NCBI GenBank assembly: GCA_029212405.1 | Contig: JARGNR010000007.1 | Coordinates: 1-39,689 of the forward strand | DNA from: Saprospiraceae bacterium | Lineage (GTDB): Bacteria > Bacteroidota > Bacteroidia > Chitinophagales > Saprospiraceae | Reading direction: 5' to 3' | Length of the DNA: 39,689 nt | Part shown: in pieces, positions 37,001 through 39,689 of the stretch | Position numbering within the stretch: the first letter of the stretch is position 1 | Layout: each line of letters opens with the position of its first letter | Program-made: the position numbers and the translations under genes | Notes under the pieces: generated by a model | What the model was told of the DNA's origin: nothing | Seen by the model: only the letters and a program-made list of their open reading frames with translations | Databases searched by the model: none

Positions 37001-39689
37001 TGCATCTCCAGTAGCATCCTCTCTTGTCAATAATGCTGGATTCCCATCTATATCTACTGTGGTTGGGAATGTAACTTTGTAGTCACCAGGTGCAAGATTA
37101 ATGAATTGATAAAATCCATTCACATCAGTAGTTGTTGTTGCAGTCACTGCCTGACCTTCGTCCGTTGTGCCACTTAAAACGACCTCCACTCCTTCTAACG
37201 CTGCATCAATTCCTTCATCCTGTGCTCCATTTCCATTCTTATCTTCCCAAACATAGTCACCTAGACTAGCTGGTAAGTCACCACACGCGTCATCTTCTAC
37301 TTCAAATGTTCCATCATCATTTCTATCCAATTCAGCTAAGTTATATAAACCTTCACCTGGATTACCAGGACCAGTTTCTGATTCATCACATGGACTATAT
37401 ATATTGTCTCCTCCATCTTCAGAATCTTCACTAAGATCCAATGAAATATTGAATGTCAAGTTTATAATATCAGTCTTTGTTTGATCTATTGATGCTCCAT
37501 CAACCAACAACAATGTACCTGGATTTCCAATGAATGCATCTGAAATTGGACCACAACATGACAACACTCCGTCATAACTTACTTCATTGATCGTAATATC
37601 ATCATCAAATGATGGTGTATCTGTCAAGGTGTAAGTTCCTGGAGCTCCTCCAATATTACTTACTTCAATTCTATATGTGACATCATATGTCCCATCTTCA
37701 AGCTGTAATGCACTTATAAAGTCTTTCTCCATTTCTATAAATGGTAGATCGCCACATGCGTCATCTTCTACTTCAACTGTACCATCTGCATTTCTGTCCA
37801 ATTCCGCCAGATTATACAACCCTTCTCCTGGGTTTCCACTTGAATTCTCACCGGGTTCAGCGCATGGTAAATACTCATTGTCCCCTCCATCAGTAGACCC
37901 CTCTTCAAGGTCAAGCATGACATTGAAAGAAACAGTGTATGTGTCTGTCGAACCAGCATCTAATGATGCATTTTCATAAAGTATAATGGACCCTGGATCA
38001 CCTATAAAGGTATCTCCAATTGCTCCACAACATCCAAGTACCCCACTATAACTTCCTTCATTGATCGTGATATCATCATCAAATGACGGTGTATCTGTCA
38101 AAGTGTAAGTTCCTGTAGCTCCACCAATGTTCGTTACTTCAATTGTATAGGTAATATCAAATGTTCCATCTGCTTTTGGAATTGCACTAATAAAGTCTTT
38201 TTCCAATTCTATGTATGGTAAATCACCACATGCATCATCTTTAATATCCTCGGTACCATCTGCATCTATATCCAATGTTGCAAGGTTAAATAATGCCACC
38301 ATAGGATCATCTCCAGGATTATCTCCAAGCTCTGAACAGTATGAATACGTATTATCTCCTGGTGATACCCTTTGTAAGTCAAGGGTAACATTAAATATAA
38401 GATTGAACGTATCTGTTAAACCAGCATCCAATGATGTATTTGGAGTCAAGGTAATTAGGCCCGGATCTCCTAAGAATGTATCAAATATATCCGCACAACA
38501 GTTTAATAGTCCTTCAAAACTACCTTCATTAATTGTGATATCATCATCAAATGAAGGATTGTCCGTAAGTGCATAGCTTCCTGTTGTACCTCCAATATTC
38601 GACACTATAATTGTATAAGCTACATCGAATGTACCATCTGGTTTTGGTGTAGCACTTATAAAGTCTTTCTTCATTATCAAATATGGCAAATCTTCACATG
38701 CGTCATCTTCTACTTCCACAGTCCCATCAGCATTTCTATCCAATTCTGCCAGATTGTACAACCCTTCTCCTGGATTCCCTTCTGATCCATCTCCAGATCC
38801 GTCACACGCTGTATATACATTGTCTCCTCCATCAATTGAACCTTCTTCTAAATCAAGTTCGACAACGAAATCAATAGTGTATATGTCTGTTGATCCTGGA
38901 TCGATTGATGCATTAGATGCAAGATTAATAGAACCTGGATTCCCAATAAAGTCTCCTGCTAATTCTGGACAACATGCCTGATTAATAGTAAATCCACCAA
39001 ATAATATGGTAATATCATCATCAAACATTGGAGTATCTGTTAAATTATACGTTCCAGTTATTCCACCTTCATTCTGTACTACTATTGAATAAGAAACTGT
39101 GTATGTTCCATCTCCATTAGTTGTTACATTTACAACATCTTTCTCCATCACAACATATGGTAAATCACCACATGCATCATCTGTGATATCAACAGTACCA
39201 TCTGCGTCTCTATCTAATTCTGCTTTATTGTATAAACCTTCTCCTGGATTACTTCCTGGCCCATCTCCTGGATCAGAACAAGCTGTATATTCATTGTCTC
39301 CTCCATCATTAGATTCCTCATCTAAATCTATTATAACTTTAAAGCCAATTGTATAAATATGAGTATTACCCTCTGTCAACAATTTCGTACCAAAATCAAT
39401 TGGGGATGGTGGTGTTCCTATAAATGCAGGTCCATTGCCTATTCCTGCTCCTACATCAACAAATGTGTAATCCCATGCAGTAATTGTAATGTCATCATCA
39501 AATAATGGTGAATCTGTTAATCCATATGTTCCATCTGCTCCTCCGATGTTTTCTACCGTGATTATATAATTCACATTATAACTTCCATCAGCTGATGCGG
39601 TTACAGACCCAAAATCCTTTCTCATTATGATATATGGTAACTCTTCACAATCACAATCTTCCTTCGTCTCGCCATCATACGTCAATTTC
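34037..39689 (-). CDS. giant T9SS surface protein with DUF11-like and SdrD B-like repeats (5' partial)
   Basis: The frame is open to the right edge, so at least 1883 residues are present and the N-terminus is missing. Layout: five DUF11-like repeats of about 165 aa (each starting L-P-Y/F-I-x-M-x-K-D and containing TLTDTPSFDDDITI, GNPGEGLYNLAELDRNADGTVEVEDDACGD); then seven SdrD B-like/CNA-B-type beta domains (SLGDYVWEDKNGNGAQDEGID, AIGDFVWLDENANGIQDNDEEGIEGV and so on), most with DxNxNGxxD calcium-type loops and a FxNLxPGxYxVxF strand; a short region with fibronectin-like strands (NEITWATASEVNSDYYIVERS, YYYRLRQVDLDGTYDYSDIV); and a T9SS type A sorting domain (ADVYPNPAYRFVNINIE to NKKVLVLSR). 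Strongly acidic with no catalytic motif; probably a Ca-stabilised stalk or adhesin. Confidence 0.9.
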   Translation of the reverse strand, partial: KLTYDGETKEDCDCEELPYIIMRKDFGSVTASADGSYNVNYIITVENIGGADGTYGLTDSPLFDDDITITAWDYTFVDVGAGIGNGPAFIGTPPSPIDFGTKLLTEGNTHIYTIGFKVIIDLDEESNDGGDNEYTACSDPGDGPGSNPGEGLYNKAELDRDADGTVDITDDACGDLPYVVMEKDVVNVTTNGDGTYTVSYSIVVQNEGGITGTYNLTDTPMFDDDITILFGGFTINQACCPELAGDFIGNPGSINLASNASIDPGSTDIYTIDFVVELDLEEGSIDGGDNVYTACDGSGDGSEGNPGEGLYNLAELDRNADGTVEVEDDACEDLPYLIMKKDFISATPKPDGTFDVAYTIIVSNIGGTTGSYALTDNPSFDDDITINEGSFEGLLNCCADIFDTFLGDPGLITLTPNTSLDAGLTDTFNLIFNVTLDLQRVSPGDNTYSYCSELGDNPGDDPMVALFNLATLDIDADGTEDIKDDACGDLPYIELEKDFISAIPKADGTFDITYTIEVTNIGGATGTYTLTDTPSFDDDITINEGSYSGVLGCCGAIGDTFIGDPGSIILYENASLDAGSTDTYTVSFNVMLDLEEGSTDGGDNEYLPCAEPGENSSGNPGEGLYNLAELDRNADGTVEVEDDACGDLPFIEMEKDFISALQLEDGTYDVTYRIEVSNIGGAPGTYTLTDTPSFDDDITINEVSYDGVLSCCGPISDAFIGNPGTLLLVDGASIDQTKTDIINLTFNISLDLSEDSEDGGDNIYSPCDESETGPGNPGEGLYNLAELDRNDDGTFEVEDDACGDLPASLGDYVWEDKNGNGAQDEGIDAALEGVEVVLSGTTDEGQAVTATTTTDVNGFYQFINLAPGDYKVTFPTTVDIDGNPALLTREDATGDADDANDTNDDSDPDVDTGMTETVNLDYAEHDPRLDAGYYVPGTISGFVLEDIDNDDEGEEPIEGIIIELIDNFNGEVVGTATTDENGFYEFTDLAPGDYKLNEATEPGANWQDVTDFDMSVNANDPDGDDGFAPNDMIPVILMSGEDDEDNNFVEERLVAIGDFVWLDENANGIQDNDEEGIEGVVVNLLDADGNIIDTETTDDAGLYWFDNLEPGIYEIQFVAPIGFETSPQNVNGGSADDNGNDSDADPNTGLSGEVELTNGEEERDVDAGFYELASLGDQVWLDSDGDGINDPEEDGIEGITVNLLDENGNPTGKSDVTDQDGFYGFDGLLPGTYQVEFIVPAGSELTIQDVLAPGADDTNDSDADPDTGLSQKVTLASGENNPTVDAGIYELLSLGDLVWIDINNDGIKDDNEDGIGFVDLALWLDLNGDNSPDINTGRTALTGFDGSYLFENLPPGDYIVQVVPSNFSPGGELMDYTSSTGNGEPTDPDDDVNNDDDGFDPGIGIGVISKTISLRSVQEPINDGDTDPNSNLTVDFGFFDDGQLGDYVWSDENANGVQDNTEQGINNVTVNLYDANNPGAPIATTITAENPNDATKQGYYIFENLVPGDYFVEFVTPEGYIITRPGEAADQVDSDVDESNGPGTTGTITLGFGEENLNVDAGYYLSIKVGNYAWVDNMQNPETADIQDDLDTGLNGVTVNLYSTSDLFTPFRTMETADDEEGNPGYYLFTDLPVGMYLVEFVKPEGLSFVVPNVGDDEVDSDVVDLFMGRTLTFEVFPGDCILDIDAGFRMPPLPVDWLYIRGEWNEERDVNEITWATASEVNSDYYIVERSYENEGFEDVGRVESVGNTSSESTYNFDDEDIERNGKYYYRLRQVDLDGTYDYSDIVVITIDRKGDFKADVYPNPAYRFVNINIETSEAIDVRAVILDATGKLVMDNVIDGEVTAGTSEIRVPIETLSAGTYIIRLVAGENIINKKVLVLSR

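Noticed and set aside
37677-39356. Plus-strand frames antisense to the SdrD-like gene
   Set aside because: Same low-complexity Ser/Pro/Ile pattern repeated per module; shadows of the real gene.

Overview
The window is an AT-rich chromosomal segment from a member of the Bacteroidota. The evidence is two very large surface proteins ending in type IX secretion (T9SS) C-terminal sorting domains, the ssb-gldE-gldD gliding-motility block, a fused alpha/beta 2-oxoacid dehydrogenase E1, many lipoproteins, and repeated TAnnTTTG promoter -7 boxes. The style of the giant proteins and the ThuA/PQQ-dehydrogenase/cytochrome c fusion suggest a Saprospiraceae-like or related environmental lineage, but that is inference. 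No tRNA, rRNA, insertion sequence, prophage or CRISPR array was seen.

Layout. 1-2.1 kb: a secreted SGNH hydrolase and a membrane protein with a PH-like tail (minus strand). 2.3-4.6 kb: a MoxR AAA+ ATPase and a VWA partner with an atypical metal-site motif. 4.6-6.1 kb: an SH3b protein and a Vat-like acetyltransferase (minus). 6.2-10.1 kb (plus): a cyclic-nucleotide-binding-fold protein without HTH, a YfcC-family transporter, ArgE, and a lipoprotein gene split by one in-frame TAG. 10.3-18.2 kb (minus): a ThuA/PQQ sugar dehydrogenase/PKD/cytochrome c lipoprotein and a 1586-aa T9SS protein built of Cys-rich modules, including a recent 1110-bp tandem duplication. 18.4-21.6 kb: a DUF4287/DUF5655 protein, then a small secreted Cys/Lys-rich protein divergent from a histidine kinase/OmpR-type regulator pair. 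22.2-25 kb: E1 fusion and a LOG-family phosphoribohydrolase. 25-27.5 kb (minus): ssb-gldE-gldD. 27.8-33.1 kb (plus): 3-phosphoglycerate dehydrogenase, a Ca-repeat lipoprotein, then rplM-rpsI-rpsB-tsf and pyrH. 33.2-39.7 kb (minus): a CpcT/CpeT-like lipoprotein and a giant SdrD-B-domain T9SS protein that runs off the right edge.

How genes work together. The best candidate for an undescribed small system is 19.0-21.6 kb. The histidine kinase has five cysteines in its predicted periplasmic sensor. The divergent gene encodes a secreted Cys/Lys-rich protein. Between them lie four tandem YTGTWA-type repeats at an exact 11-bp period, the geometry typical of OmpR/PhoB-family DNA binding, placed at the expected -33 position of the Cys-rich gene. 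I infer a self-contained extracytoplasmic metal- or thiol-responsive circuit; the inducer cannot be read from sequence. T9SS and gliding genes agree with the two exported giant proteins. The ribosomal block is a conventional operon with a good promoter and a strong terminator.

Several starts were moved from the longest open frame to an internal ATG (SGNH, membrane protein, modular T9SS protein, Ca-repeat lipoprotein, pyrH). GTG or TTG starts are needed for rplM and gldE and probably for the histidine kinase.
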